Made by a program: the position numbers and the translations under genes. This document shows, piece after piece, positions 9,480 to 17,507 of a DNA stretch of 64,000 bases. The notes under the pieces were generated by a model that saw only the letters and a program-made list of their open reading frames with translations, was not told where the DNA came from and made no database searches. This stretch comes from Archangiaceae bacterium (GTDB lineage: Bacteria; Myxococcota; Myxococcia; Myxococcales; Myxococcaceae), in NCBI GenBank assembly GCA_016714225.1, contig JADJNS010000025.1, positions 62,001 through 126,000 on the forward strand. Reading direction: 5' to 3'. The first letter of the stretch is position 1, and the number at the start of each line of letters is the position of its first letter.

Positions 9480-10537
9480 CGGAGCGGTCTCGAGCAGCTT
9501 CTCTCGAGCTGCTCGCCGGTGCCGAGCGCGAGCACGTGGTCGCCCACCCCCAGCGCCAGGTCGTCTTTGGGGTGCAGCACCACGTTGCCCTCTTTGAGCA
9601 CCGCGAGCAGCCAGGCGCCGGTCTGGGCGTGCACCTGCAGCGCGCCCAGCGTCTGGCCGGCGGCCTGGCGGCCCGCCACCACCTGTATGTCGCCGATCGA
9701 GAGCTTCTCGCGGCCACGGGTGAGCGCGGTCTCGAAGAAGTCGATCACCCCGGGGCTCTGCAGCAGGTGGGCGAGGCGCTTGCCGCCGATGGAGTACGGG
9801 CTGATGGCGCGGTTGGCGCCGGCGCGCAGCAGCTTGGGTATGGTGGCCTCGTCGACCGCGCGCGAGACGATGTACACCTTCGGGTTCAGCAGCCGGGCCG
9901 AGAGAATCACGTAGAGGTTGGTGGCGTCGCTGTCGGCGGTGACCACCAGCCCGCGGGCGCGATCGATGCCGGCGTGGCGCAGCACCTCGTCGTCGGCGGC
10001 GTCTCAGCACACGAAGGCGAAGCCGCGCTCGAGCGCGTCGGCCTCGTGGCGGGCGTCGGGGTCGATGACCACCACCTGGGCCTCCGAGGTCGACAGGCCG
10101 CCTGCCGCCTCGCGGCCCACCCGGCCGAAGCCGGCGATGACCACGTGTTGCTCCATCGCTTCGATGCGTCGGGTCATGCGCCTTCTCCTTCGGGCCCCCT
10201 GCACCTCGGGGTTGCCGAGAAAATCGAGCACCAGGCTGAACGAGTAGAACAGCGAGCCGATGCCGCCGGCGGCCACCGCCATGGCCACGAAGCGGCCGAA
10301 GGTGCCCAGCGGGTGCACCTCTCCGAAGCCCACCGTCGACACGGTGATGAACGTCATGAACAGCGCGTCGAGCCAGGTGGCGTCACTGCGGCCCGACCAG
10401 GCGAGCATGAAGCCGACGGTGCCGACCAGGTGGGTCAGCACCAGCATCATGAAGGGCAGCCCCAGGCGGCGGCGCAGGTGCCGCCACTCGCTCGCCAGGG
10501 CGGGCGAGCTCGATCGATCGATGCGCGGAGCAACCAT
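9473..10537 (-). pseudogene. Two-TM potassium channel with TrkA_N/TrkA_C domains, interrupted by in-frame TGA
   Basis: The start is ATG 10537. Two membrane helices flank a pore loop with selectivity filter TVGFGEV. Next comes an RCK/TrkA_N domain (HVVIAGFGRVGREAAGG) and a TrkA_C domain ending in LGVGDHVLALGTGEQLE. At 10006-10004 an in-frame TGA falls in GFAFVC-stop-DAADDEVLRHAG. The TrkA_N consensus has glycine there (GDATDDEVL), so GGA to TGA is a one-base change. The frame continues intact for another 175 codons. It may be a recent nonsense mutation, a base-call error or readthrough. Without readthrough it yields a channel lacking most of the RCK region. Confidence 0.8.
9491..9515. terminator. 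Hairpin at the convergent ends of the VWA and channel genes
   Basis: CGAGCAGC (9491-9498) pairs with GCTGCTCG (9508-9515), extendable by 1-2 pairs, with a pyrimidine loop. It sits just past the expected end of the VWA gene and inside the last codons of the channel gene. There is no T-run, so bidirectional termination is only suggested. Confidence 0.35.
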
Positions 10538-10696
10538 GCGTTCTCGTGGTGCTGCGGGTCGGCACGTCGACGACCGGCTGTTCGAGGGGCTTCGAGGGCA
10601 ATGCCTTTCAGGCCCCGTGCCAGCGCTGCCTGCCCCCGGGAGCGCCATTCGGCCCCCGCGCAAATTTTTCGTGGGGGCCGCAGCCTCTGCGCGCCT

Positions 10697-11149
10697 TCAG
10701 TCGTTGAAGCGGCCCCACACCACCCGGGCGCGGCCGGCCATCGGCAGCTCGTGCTCGCCCACCTCGGCGAAGCCGAGCTGCCGGGCGTGCGCGAGCAGGT
10801 GCTTCCACCACGGGTTGTAGCTCATGCCGTTCTCGCTGCAGCACGGCACCACCGCGAAGCCGATGCCGTGCTTCGCCGCGTAGTCGATGCACAGCCGGGT
10901 GGCTCCGTCGCTGTGCAGGCCCACCACCAGGTCGGCGTCGCACGGCTCGCCCAGGGTGAAGAGGCGCTCGGCGTAGCGCACCGGCAGCCGCTTCACCCGC
11001 ACGTCGAAGGTGGTGGTGGTGCGGCCCAGCTTCGTCAGCTCTTCGTTGAGCCGGCCCATGCCGCCCGCCACGTCGTAGACCCTGAGCGCGCGCGGAAAGC
11101 GCTCGGCGCAGAACGCCGCGAACAGCCCGAAGCGCCGTATATCGGCCAT
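10697..11149 (-). CDS. Methyltransferase-like protein with a VVPCC motif
   Basis: The 150-aa protein has a Rossmann-like motif I (VYDVAGGMGRLNEEL), an aspartate-bearing DADLVVGLHSDGATRL segment and VVPCCSENGM. This order (SAM-binding loop, H-x-DG-AT, PCC) is seen in small SAM-dependent methyltransferases that modify proteins or RNA; the family assignment is tentative. I chose ATG 11149. In-frame codons up to 11263 also remain open but look unlike protein. The substrate is unknown. Confidence 0.6.
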   Translation of the reverse strand: MADIRRFGLFAAFCAERFPRALRVYDVAGGMGRLNEELTKLGRTTTTFDVRVKRLPVRYAERLFTLGEPCDADLVVGLHSDGATRLCIDYAAKHGIGFAVVPCCSENGMSYNPWWKHLLAHARQLGFAEVGEHELPMAGRARVVWGRFND

Positions 11150-11171
11150 GGCGGCACGACAACCTACCACC

Positions 11172-11293
11172 CCGAAGCGGCTGCACGGGGCGAGGTCGAG
11201 GCGCCGGCGAGGAGCGCGCGGAGTGGACGTCGTTTGTCCATGAGCACGTACCGCAGACGGCAACGAAGAGATCGACCCGTGCAGCCGCTTCGG
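11172..11293. repeat. Perfect 18-bp inverted repeat with an 86-bp spacer
   Basis: CCGAAGCGGCTGCACGGG at 11172-11189 is the exact reverse complement of 11276-11293. The arms lie in the gap between the methyltransferase-like gene start and the TonB-like gene end, just before the latter's stop. The spacer shows no gene. Confidence 0.6.
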
Positions 11294-11296
11294 CCG

Positions 11297-12424
11297 CTAC
11301 TCGACCGAGACCAGCTTGACCTTCTTATAGATGCGCCGGTCGAGCGGCATGCGCGCGTCGATGAAGCCGATGACCTCGTCGAACTCGAAGGTGAAGGTCG
11401 GCACCGGCGGGGTGATCGACACCACCAGCTCGAAGCTCCACAGGCTCGAGAGCTCGTGCTTGCCCTCCATCGCCTCGGCCGGAGGAGGCGGCAGCTTCGC
11501 CGCGGCGGCGCGCACGTCGGCCAGCGCCTCGCGGTCGACGTGCTCGTCGTTCGAGGGCTCGACCAGCTCGACCTTGGTGAGGCGACCCTCCAGGTCCTGC
11601 ACCACGCGAATGGTGGCGCGGCGGGTGGCGCGGAACTGGGCGTTCATCTGCTGCTGCAGGTCGCGCCGGGCCTGCTGGTCGATGGGGTTGCCGCCGTAGG
11701 GCATCATGCGGTCGTTGATCGGCCGCGATGGGCCTTTGGGCATGTCTTCGTCGGCGATGGGGTTGCCCGACTTCGCGTAGAGGCGCGCCTTTTCCTGCCA
11801 GATGTTGTTCCACAGCCGGTTGTTCTCGAGCGCCGAGTCGACGAAGCCCTTGAGGCCGGTGGCGCTCACCGCGCGGTCGGCGTCCCACTGCTTGATGAGC
11901 GCCTTGCCCAGCTGCACGTAGTACGGGTGCACCATGCCGCGTGCCACCCGTCCGCGGCCGAGCGCCTCTTTCGCGGTCACCCCGACCAGGTCTTTGGGAA
12001 TCTCGGGGGCGTGCAGCCCGCGCCGCTCTTCCTGCACCACGTAGCCCGCGTCGACGCTGAGCATCACCGACGGCAATGACAGCCCGTTGCCGCCCTCGGT
12101 GATGCCGGGCAGGCGCAGCGGAGAGTCGGCGCGGGGCAGGTCGCTGGGCGGCAGCTTCGGCTCGGGAGGCACCTCGCGGGGCGGCTCTTCGACCTCTCGG
12201 GGCACAGGCGGCGGCTTCATCGCCAGCTGCGGCCGCGGCGGCGGCTTCGCCCTGGGCGGCTCGGGTGCCGGGGGTGGAGGGGGTGCAGGCGGCGGAGTCA
12301 CGACCTCGACCACGGTGAGCTCGATGGGAGCGTTCTTGGGCAGCGCGGCCGGCGGCGGTCGGGTCGCGGCCCAGAGCACGAACAGGGCATGGACCAACAG
12401 ACTGGCGGCCAGCGCGCGCTTCAT
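11297..12424 (-). CDS. TonB-like energy-transducer protein
   Basis: The 375-aa protein has one N-terminal membrane helix (MKRALAASLLVHALFVLWAA). A long Pro-rich periplasmic spacer spans ~30-100 (runs such as PPPAPPPPPAPEPP), and a middle domain of unknown role follows. A C-terminal TonB/TolA-like region (~270-370) contains ATIRVVQDLEGRLTKVELV. TonB proteins pass inner-membrane proton-motive energy to outer-membrane receptors. No ExbB/ExbD or receptor is adjacent, so the partner is unclear. It could instead be a TolA/AgmX-type envelope or motility protein, as is common in myxobacteria. Confidence 0.72.
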   Translation of the reverse strand: MKRALAASLLVHALFVLWAATRPPPAALPKNAPIELTVVEVVTPPPAPPPPPAPEPPRAKPPPRPQLAMKPPPVPREVEEPPREVPPEPKLPPSDLPRADSPLRLPGITEGGNGLSLPSVMLSVDAGYVVQEERRGLHAPEIPKDLVGVTAKEALGRGRVARGMVHPYYVQLGKALIKQWDADRAVSATGLKGFVDSALENNRLWNNIWQEKARLYAKSGNPIADEDMPKGPSRPINDRMMPYGGNPIDQQARRDLQQQMNAQFRATRRATIRVVQDLEGRLTKVELVEPSNDEHVDREALADVRAAAAKLPPPPAEAMEGKHELSSLWSFELVVSITPPVPTFTFEFDEVIGFIDARMPLDRRIYKKVKLVSVE

Positions 12425-12575
12425 GCGGTCCCGTCATCTAACCCGGTTGGCGAGGGCGGCGCACGGCGGCCCCGGGTGAAGAAAGATGAAGTCCACACCC
12501 TCGCTTACGTCCAGGTGCCCGAATGGGTTTCTGTGGATCAGAGGGGCGGTTGCTGGCAACACAAGCCCCCGCCGA

Positions 12576-13601
12576 ATGGTGACTGCCCTCGCGATCGCAG
12601 CCCTGCTCGGTGGCCTGCCGCCGATCGGCGTGTCGCTCCAACCCGCCGATTGCCCTACCGAGGCGCAGCTGTCGCGGGTGCTCTCGGCGCTCGGCGCGAA
12701 GCTGGTGCCGTTCGGCAGCCCGGCGCGCGCCACCGTGCTCGCGCAGCGCGAGGCGAGCAGCCCCGAGTGGTCGCTGACCCTGGGTCGCCCCGGCCACAGC
12801 GAGCAGCGCAAGGTGACCCTCGCCGGAGGCTGCGACGAGCAGGCCGCCGCGCTCGGCGCCATCATCGAGCGCTTCGCGCGGCCGGTGCTGGTGGTGAGCG
12901 CGCCGCCAGTGCCGACCCCAGATGCGGGAACCCCGGTAACCGACGCCGGCCCCTCCGGCCCCTCCGGCCCCTCCGGCCCCGCGGCGCCGCAGGTCGACGG
13001 CTGGTCGGCGCCGTTTCCCGTCGACGCCGGCACCGCGGCCCCTGAAGCAGCGATGTTGCCGCCGCCTCCTCCTCCCAGCACCGCGGCTGCGGCTCCCGAG
13101 CCGGTGGCGAGCGAGCCTGCCCCCGAGGCCGCGCCCGAGCCACCGCCCGTGCGCAACGCCTGGTTCGTGCTCGAGGCGCGCGGCGGCGCGGGCTACTCGT
13201 CGTTCGGGTTCAGCGGCACCTTCGGCGCCTGGGCGGCGGTGAAGTGGCGCATCTTCTCGCTCGGCGTGGGCTTCGACTACTACGGGCCGGCGCGCCGCGA
13301 CCCGCAGGTCTACGACCTCTACCGGCCGCAGCTCTACGTGCGTTGGAGGCTCATTCCCTATCTCGCCCTCGAGGGCACGGTCGCGATGGCGTTCTCGAGG
13401 ACGCTGCGCGAGGTCGCCGGCTTCGAGTTCCCCGACGTCAGCCTGCACCCGGCGGCCGCCATCGGAGTGCTCGGCTCCTGGCCCCTGGGGCGCTTCGACC
13501 TCTGGCTGGGCCTGCGCGGGTGGGGCATGCTGGACATCGGCGCCGATGCCTTTCCCAGCCTCACCGCCGAGCTCACCGGCGGCGTCTCGGTAAATCTCTG
13601 A
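12576..13601 (+). CDS. Secreted protein with Pro/Ala linker and C-terminal beta-barrel-like domain
   Basis: ATG 12576 places a signal peptide (MVTALAIAALLGGLPPIGVS) at the start; the open frame extends to 12486 but that part is not signal-like. Residues ~30-115 form a small Cys-containing domain. A repetitive Pro/Ser/Gly/Ala linker follows, including a PSGPSGPSGP run. The last ~140 residues have alternating aromatic and hydrophobic strands resembling an outer-membrane barrel (LYVRWRLIPYLALEG, FDLWLGLRGWGML). The function is unknown. It starts about 150 bases from the divergent TonB-like gene. Confidence 0.65.
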   Translation: MVTALAIAALLGGLPPIGVSLQPADCPTEAQLSRVLSALGAKLVPFGSPARATVLAQREASSPEWSLTLGRPGHSEQRKVTLAGGCDEQAAALGAIIERFARPVLVVSAPPVPTPDAGTPVTDAGPSGPSGPSGPAAPQVDGWSAPFPVDAGTAAPEAAMLPPPPPPSTAAAAPEPVASEPAPEAAPEPPPVRNAWFVLEARGGAGYSSFGFSGTFGAWAAVKWRIFSLGVGFDYYGPARRDPQVYDLYRPQLYVRWRLIPYLALEGTVAMAFSRTLREVAGFEFPDVSLHPAAAIGVLGSWPLGRFDLWLGLRGWGMLDIGADAFPSLTAELTGGVSVNL

Positions 13602-13631
13602 TCGTTCTCGCGCCCTGGGCCACCAAGTGAC

Positions 13632-14180
13632 GTGGAGCACGTCTTGACCGATGTGACGATGATGGGGGCACGGGCAGAAGCCCCTGATTGGGAAGCGTTT
13701 TTCGACGCTCACGGGGCCTTCATCTTCTCTGCGGTGCGCCGCTTCGGCGGGGCCGCCATCGACCCCGAAGACGCCACCCAGGAAGTGATGATGGTGGTGC
13801 TGCGCCAGTTTCACACCTTCGAAGGCCGCAGCGCGGTGCGCACCTGGCTGTACCGCATCTGCATGAACGTGGCGTCCGAGCACCGGCGCCGCCACCGGCG
13901 GCGCGCCGCGTTCGAGTCGGTGCTCGAAGCGGTGACGTTCTGGAAGACGCGCGACGAAGAGCCGCGCCTCGAGGCCCGCAACGCGCTCGGCCAGGTGCGC
14001 CGCCTGATGGGCAGGGTGCCCGAGAAGTTCCGCCAGGTGCTGGTGCTCACCGAGCTCGAGGGGCTGTCGGTGCGCGAGGCCGCCGAGGTGCTCGACGTGC
14101 CCGAGCCCACCATTCGCGCGCGGCTGCACTACGCGCGCAAAGAGATGCTGGCCCTCATCGAGAAAGAAGGCCGCGCATGA
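13632..14180 (+). CDS. ECF-type RNA polymerase sigma factor
   Basis: The 182-aa protein starts with GTG. Region 2 (residues ~20-85) contains IDPEDATQEVMMVVLRQF and TWLYRICMNVASEHRRR. Region 4 (~120-175) contains the VLVLTELEGLSVREAAEVL helix-turn-helix. It directs polymerase to a small extracytoplasmic-stress regulon. Its TGA overlaps the ATG of the FecR-like gene (ATGA), the usual layout for a sigma factor and its membrane-bound regulator. Confidence 0.9.
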   Translation: MEHVLTDVTMMGARAEAPDWEAFFDAHGAFIFSAVRRFGGAAIDPEDATQEVMMVVLRQFHTFEGRSAVRTWLYRICMNVASEHRRRHRRRAAFESVLEAVTFWKTRDEEPRLEARNALGQVRRLMGRVPEKFRQVLVLTELEGLSVREAAEVLDVPEPTIRARLHYARKEMLALIEKEGRA

Positions 14181-15115
14181 GCGACGAAGAGCGGTGGGAA
14201 AAAGAGGGCGCTCCGCTGTTTCGGCAGGCGCGGGCGGAAGAGGTCGAGCCGCACCCGGCGGTGCTCGCGCGCGTCAAAGGGGGTGTGCGCGAGCGGTTGG
14301 AAAAGCCGAGCGGCTCGCCGCTGCCGCGCCTGATGCTCGCCGCAGCCGTGGCGCTCGCGCTGGTCGGCGCGGCGGTGATGGTGCGCGGCAGCGCGGCGCC
14401 GGGCAGCGTGCTGGTCGAAGGTCAGCTCTCGAGCGCGGCCGGTGTGGTGCCGCCCGGTGCGCGCCTCGACGCGGCCACCGAGCTGTTCACCACCGACGCT
14501 CAGGCGGTGCTGGCGCTGGCACAGAACGCGCGGGTCGAGCTGGCGGCGGCGACGAGGGTGCGCGTGCCGTCGGTGACCGAGCTGGCGCTGACCTCGGGCA
14601 AGGTGAAGCTGCAGGTGACCCACGGGCCCTTCCGCGTCTCGGCGCGTGACGTCTCGCTCGAGGTGGTGGGCACCGCGTTCGAGGTGGCGAGCGACGGCAC
14701 CCAGGTGCTGCTGCACGTCAGCGAAGGCACGGTGCGGGTCAGCCGCGGCGCCGACCGGTGGGACGTGAAGGCCGGCGAGTCGTGGCCCGCGCCGCGCGCC
14801 GAGGCGCCGCCGGCCCACGCCGCGCCGAAGGCCGAAGAGCTCTCGCAGCTCGAGAAGGCGGCGGTGTTCACCCAGCAGGGCAAGCTCGACGCCGCGCGCG
14901 CCATCTACGCCGAGCTGGCGAAGCAAGACGCGCCGGTCGCCGAGCTGGCGCTGTACCACCTCGCCCACCTCGAGGCGCAGCGCGCGCACCGCCCCAAGGT
15001 CGCGCTCGAGGTGCTCGACGAGCTCTTGCGCCGGTTCCCCGACGGGGCGCTCTCGCACGAAGCGAAGCTCTCGCGCGTCGAAGCGCAGCAGGCCCTCGAG
15101 AAGCGCTCACCCTGA
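14177..15115 (+). CDS. FecR-domain membrane protein, likely anti-sigma regulator
   Basis: The 312-aa protein has a short cytoplasmic N-terminus (~1-48), one membrane helix (LMLAAAVALALVGAAVMV) and a periplasmic FecR-like domain (~85-190). Typical FecR segments are ARVELAAATRVRVPS, SLEVVGTAFEV and VSEGTVRVSRG. The C-terminal ~90 residues look like a TPR pair. FecR proteins sense an envelope signal and control the adjacent ECF sigma factor. Coupling to the sigma gene through ATGA supports that role here. No zinc-finger anti-sigma motif is visible. Confidence 0.82.
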   Translation: MSDEERWEKEGAPLFRQARAEEVEPHPAVLARVKGGVRERLEKPSGSPLPRLMLAAAVALALVGAAVMVRGSAAPGSVLVEGQLSSAAGVVPPGARLDAATELFTTDAQAVLALAQNARVELAAATRVRVPSVTELALTSGKVKLQVTHGPFRVSARDVSLEVVGTAFEVASDGTQVLLHVSEGTVRVSRGADRWDVKAGESWPAPRAEAPPAHAAPKAEELSQLEKAAVFTQQGKLDAARAIYAELAKQDAPVAELALYHLAHLEAQRAHRPKVALEVLDELLRRFPDGALSHEAKLSRVEAQQALEKRSP

Positions 15116-15861
15116 GCTTCAGGCACGGCGAACGCCAGGCCGTCGCAGCCGGAACGCGGCGCCCCATGAGGTGGCTCCGAGCAGCAGCAGCACCCCCGAG
15201 TCTCTGCGCCTTCGGCGACGGCCGCCTTCGAAAGCGGCGCTCAGCAGCGAGCTCGAAGGTGATTCGTGGCCCTGACTTCCGATGCTCAGCGCCTCGAACG
15301 GGAACAAACGCGGAAGAGACTCGCCACCGTACAGGTCGGCCTGGGCGGCGTGAGGCCTCTCGGCCATTCTCTTTCGTTTTCGTTCCCAAGCAGGCCGCCC
15401 GTGAAGGCCTTGGCCCAGCGTGAGCTGTACGGAGCGAGAACTGTCGCGCTCTGAGCGAAGTCGACGGGGGGCGACGGCGCGAGCGGGGCGCGGGTGGGCG
15501 ACACCGTGCCCTCATTCGCCTCGAGGGCAGAGCGTTCACCGGCGAGGAGCTTCCCCGAGCGAGGAGGGACCGCGACCGCGCCCGCCAGGGGCAACTCGAC
15601 CGCGGCACCTCTCGACGAAGGAGGGCGGCGCTTCGCGGGGCCCCGCCTGGAAGCCGGAAGCGTTCCCTTCGACTCCACGCAGATTCAGAGTGTGGCAGTT
15701 TTTCAAAGAGCGGTCTGGGTGACGGTGCGCCTGCCGAGACCCCTGGAGTCACTCGCCGAAGGCTTGAGACGCAGAGACTGCATCGTGCTGCGTGAAGCCT
15801 GGAGTAGCCTTCGTCGCGGCGACGTGAGGGTTCCAGCACGACCCTGCGCGCTCTCTCGCGT
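15116..15861. other. 745-bp stretch without a supportable gene
   Basis: Short ORFs on both strands are Arg/Pro/Ser-rich and lack a start context, domain or consistent third-position GC. The region holds scattered short inverted repeats and, at its right end, intergenic repeat copy B. It may be decayed coding sequence or a long 3' region of the convergent protease gene. Confidence 0.6.
15725..15842. repeat. Intergenic repeat, copy B (partner at 5045-5190)
   Basis: It shares the ordered blocks CTCGCCGAAG, CAGAGACTGCATCG, TGCTGCGTGAAGCC and GGAGTA, followed by GTTCCAG, with copy A. It lies just downstream of the protease stop. Divergence is considerable, so this is an old or loosely constrained repeat. 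Confidence 0.45.
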
Positions 15862-17295
15862 CTATCGGCCGCGCCGGCGCCGCAGCACCAGCGCGGCGAG
15901 CAGGGGCAGCAGCCCGCCCACCGCCGAGCAGCTCGAGGCGGCCTCGGCCTCGGCGATGCCGAGCTTCTGGAGCACCACCGGCGGCTTGGGCGGCGCCTGG
16001 CAGTACTTCGTGCCGTCGAAGCTGGTGGTGCAGGTGCTGCCGTCGGCGCAGTCGGCCTGGGTCGAGCAGCGGAAGGAGCAGGACGCGAAGTCGACGGTGG
16101 GGCCGGCGCAGCGGGTGGCCAGCGCGCAGAACGACACGCCCGGGGTGCACGCGTCGCCGACCTGGGTCTCGGGCACGTAGGTGTAGCGGCAGCGGCCCAG
16201 GGCGGTGTCGCACTCTCCGCCGGCGAAGCAGTCGCCGTTCGAGCTGCAGGCGCGGGTGCAGTACGGGTCGACGTGCTGTTCATCGCGCTCGCACAGCCGG
16301 TCGGGGCACAGCACCGCGGCGGCGCAGGCCTGGCCGTTGGCGACGCAGTCGGTGTCGGGCGTGGGGCACGCCTGCTGGCTGCACACCCCGTTCTGCGCGC
16401 AGTCGGCCGGGCAGTCGGGGTCTTTCGCCACGTTCGGGCACGCGGCGGTGCACTGGCCGTCGCGCGCGCACACGCAGTCGAGGTCGGGCGTGGCGCAGCT
16501 CGAGGCGCAGCGCCCGTCTTCGATGCAGCTGGCCGCTTCTTTCTCCATCAGCCACTGCTTGATGAACGACTGGAAGTAGTCGACCCGGGTGTCGGCGCCG
16601 GTGGTGCACGCCTCGGTGGTGGTGAAGCTGTGCACGCCCACCACCCGCTCGACGCCGTCGGAGAAGGTGTGAAACGACGGGCCGCCCGAGTCGCCGTGAC
16701 AGACGCCGTGGCCGGTGCCGTCGCCCAGAAAGAAGATGTCGGTGAACATCTGGCGGAAGGTGAGGTTCACCTGGCGCTTCACGCCGCCGCCGGTGGGGTT
16801 GGCGCCGCCCATGCTCGCGCCGTAGCCCACGGCTCGAATCGACTGGCCGGTGAGCGAGTTGAGCGACGCCATGTTCCACGCCTTGGGCGTCACCGCGGGC
16901 GCGGTCTGCAGCAGCGCCATGGCGATGTCGTTGTCGCCCATGCCCTGCCAGCCGGGGTGGTAGCGCGTCTCGGTGATGCGAATCACGTCGGAGAAGCCGA
17001 CCAGGTTGTCGTTGGCCTTGTTGTGGGCGGCGAGCTGAACGCTGGTGGCCGAGAGGGTGCGCGGGTCGACGCAGTGCGCGGCGGTGAGCAGGGTGCGGCG
17101 GTCGATGAGCGTGGCGGTGCAGCTCGCGCCGCTGCCGTTGTTGCCCTGAATGATGAGCTCGAAGACCTCGGGGTCTGAGGTGTCGATGGTGCCGCCGATG
17201 ATCGCGTCTTCGCGCGAGGCGGCCTCTTCACCTTGGGGCGTGAACGGCGTGCCGCAAGCCAAGAGCGCGAAGAAAATCGAAAGGCGACGCATCAT
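15862..17295 (-). CDS. Trypsin-like serine protease with Cys-rich region and MYXO-CTERM-type tail
   Basis: The 477-aa protein begins MMRRLSIFFALLACG (lipobox-like LLAC). The S1 peptidase domain starts at IIGG (residue ~33) and has the full triad: TAAHC, DNDIAM and GDSGGP. A Cys-rich region (~265-440) with many C-x4-7-C units follows. The tail is SSCSAVGGLLPLLAALVLRRRRGR-like: a Cys, a hydrophobic helix, then an Arg cluster, as in MYXO-CTERM sorting signals that anchor proteins at the myxobacterial cell surface. It is divergent from the aminohydrolase gene across a ~210-bp promoter region. Confidence 0.9.
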   Translation of the reverse strand: MMRRLSIFFALLACGTPFTPQGEEAASREDAIIGGTIDTSDPEVFELIIQGNNGSGASCTATLIDRRTLLTAAHCVDPRTLSATSVQLAAHNKANDNLVGFSDVIRITETRYHPGWQGMGDNDIAMALLQTAPAVTPKAWNMASLNSLTGQSIRAVGYGASMGGANPTGGGVKRQVNLTFRQMFTDIFFLGDGTGHGVCHGDSGGPSFHTFSDGVERVVGVHSFTTTEACTTGADTRVDYFQSFIKQWLMEKEAASCIEDGRCASSCATPDLDCVCARDGQCTAACPNVAKDPDCPADCAQNGVCSQQACPTPDTDCVANGQACAAAVLCPDRLCERDEQHVDPYCTRACSSNGDCFAGGECDTALGRCRYTYVPETQVGDACTPGVSFCALATRCAGPTVDFASCSFRCSTQADCADGSTCTTSFDGTKYCQAPPKPPVVLQKLGIAEAEAASSCSAVGGLLPLLAALVLRRRRGR

Positions 17296-17507
17296 GTCGA
17301 ATGCTCCGTGACCGAAAGCTGCTGAAGGAGGCGGACCGCGCCTCGCAACATGTATGCCAGGGTGGGTGCGCGTCGCAACGCACGGGGGAGCGCGCGTCGC
17401 ATTGTCCAGTCGCTTGACGGGGCGCTGCGACAGTTGCGCCTGAGATCCGGAGCACGGCTGTCTCGTGTTCAGTCAAAAGGCTTTGAAAGGTAGGCTCGCG
17501 GCTCCTC

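Noticed and set aside
10004..10006. Selenocysteine reading of the TGA in the K+ channel
   Set aside because: The position is a conserved glycine in TrkA_N domains, not a Cys. The only nearby hairpin (loop CTG) lacks a G at the start of its loop.
9480..12079. Continuation of the VWA reading frame to a 1395-aa protein
   Set aside because: It runs antisense through the K+ channel, methyltransferase-like and TonB-like genes and has no domain content; high GC suppresses stops.
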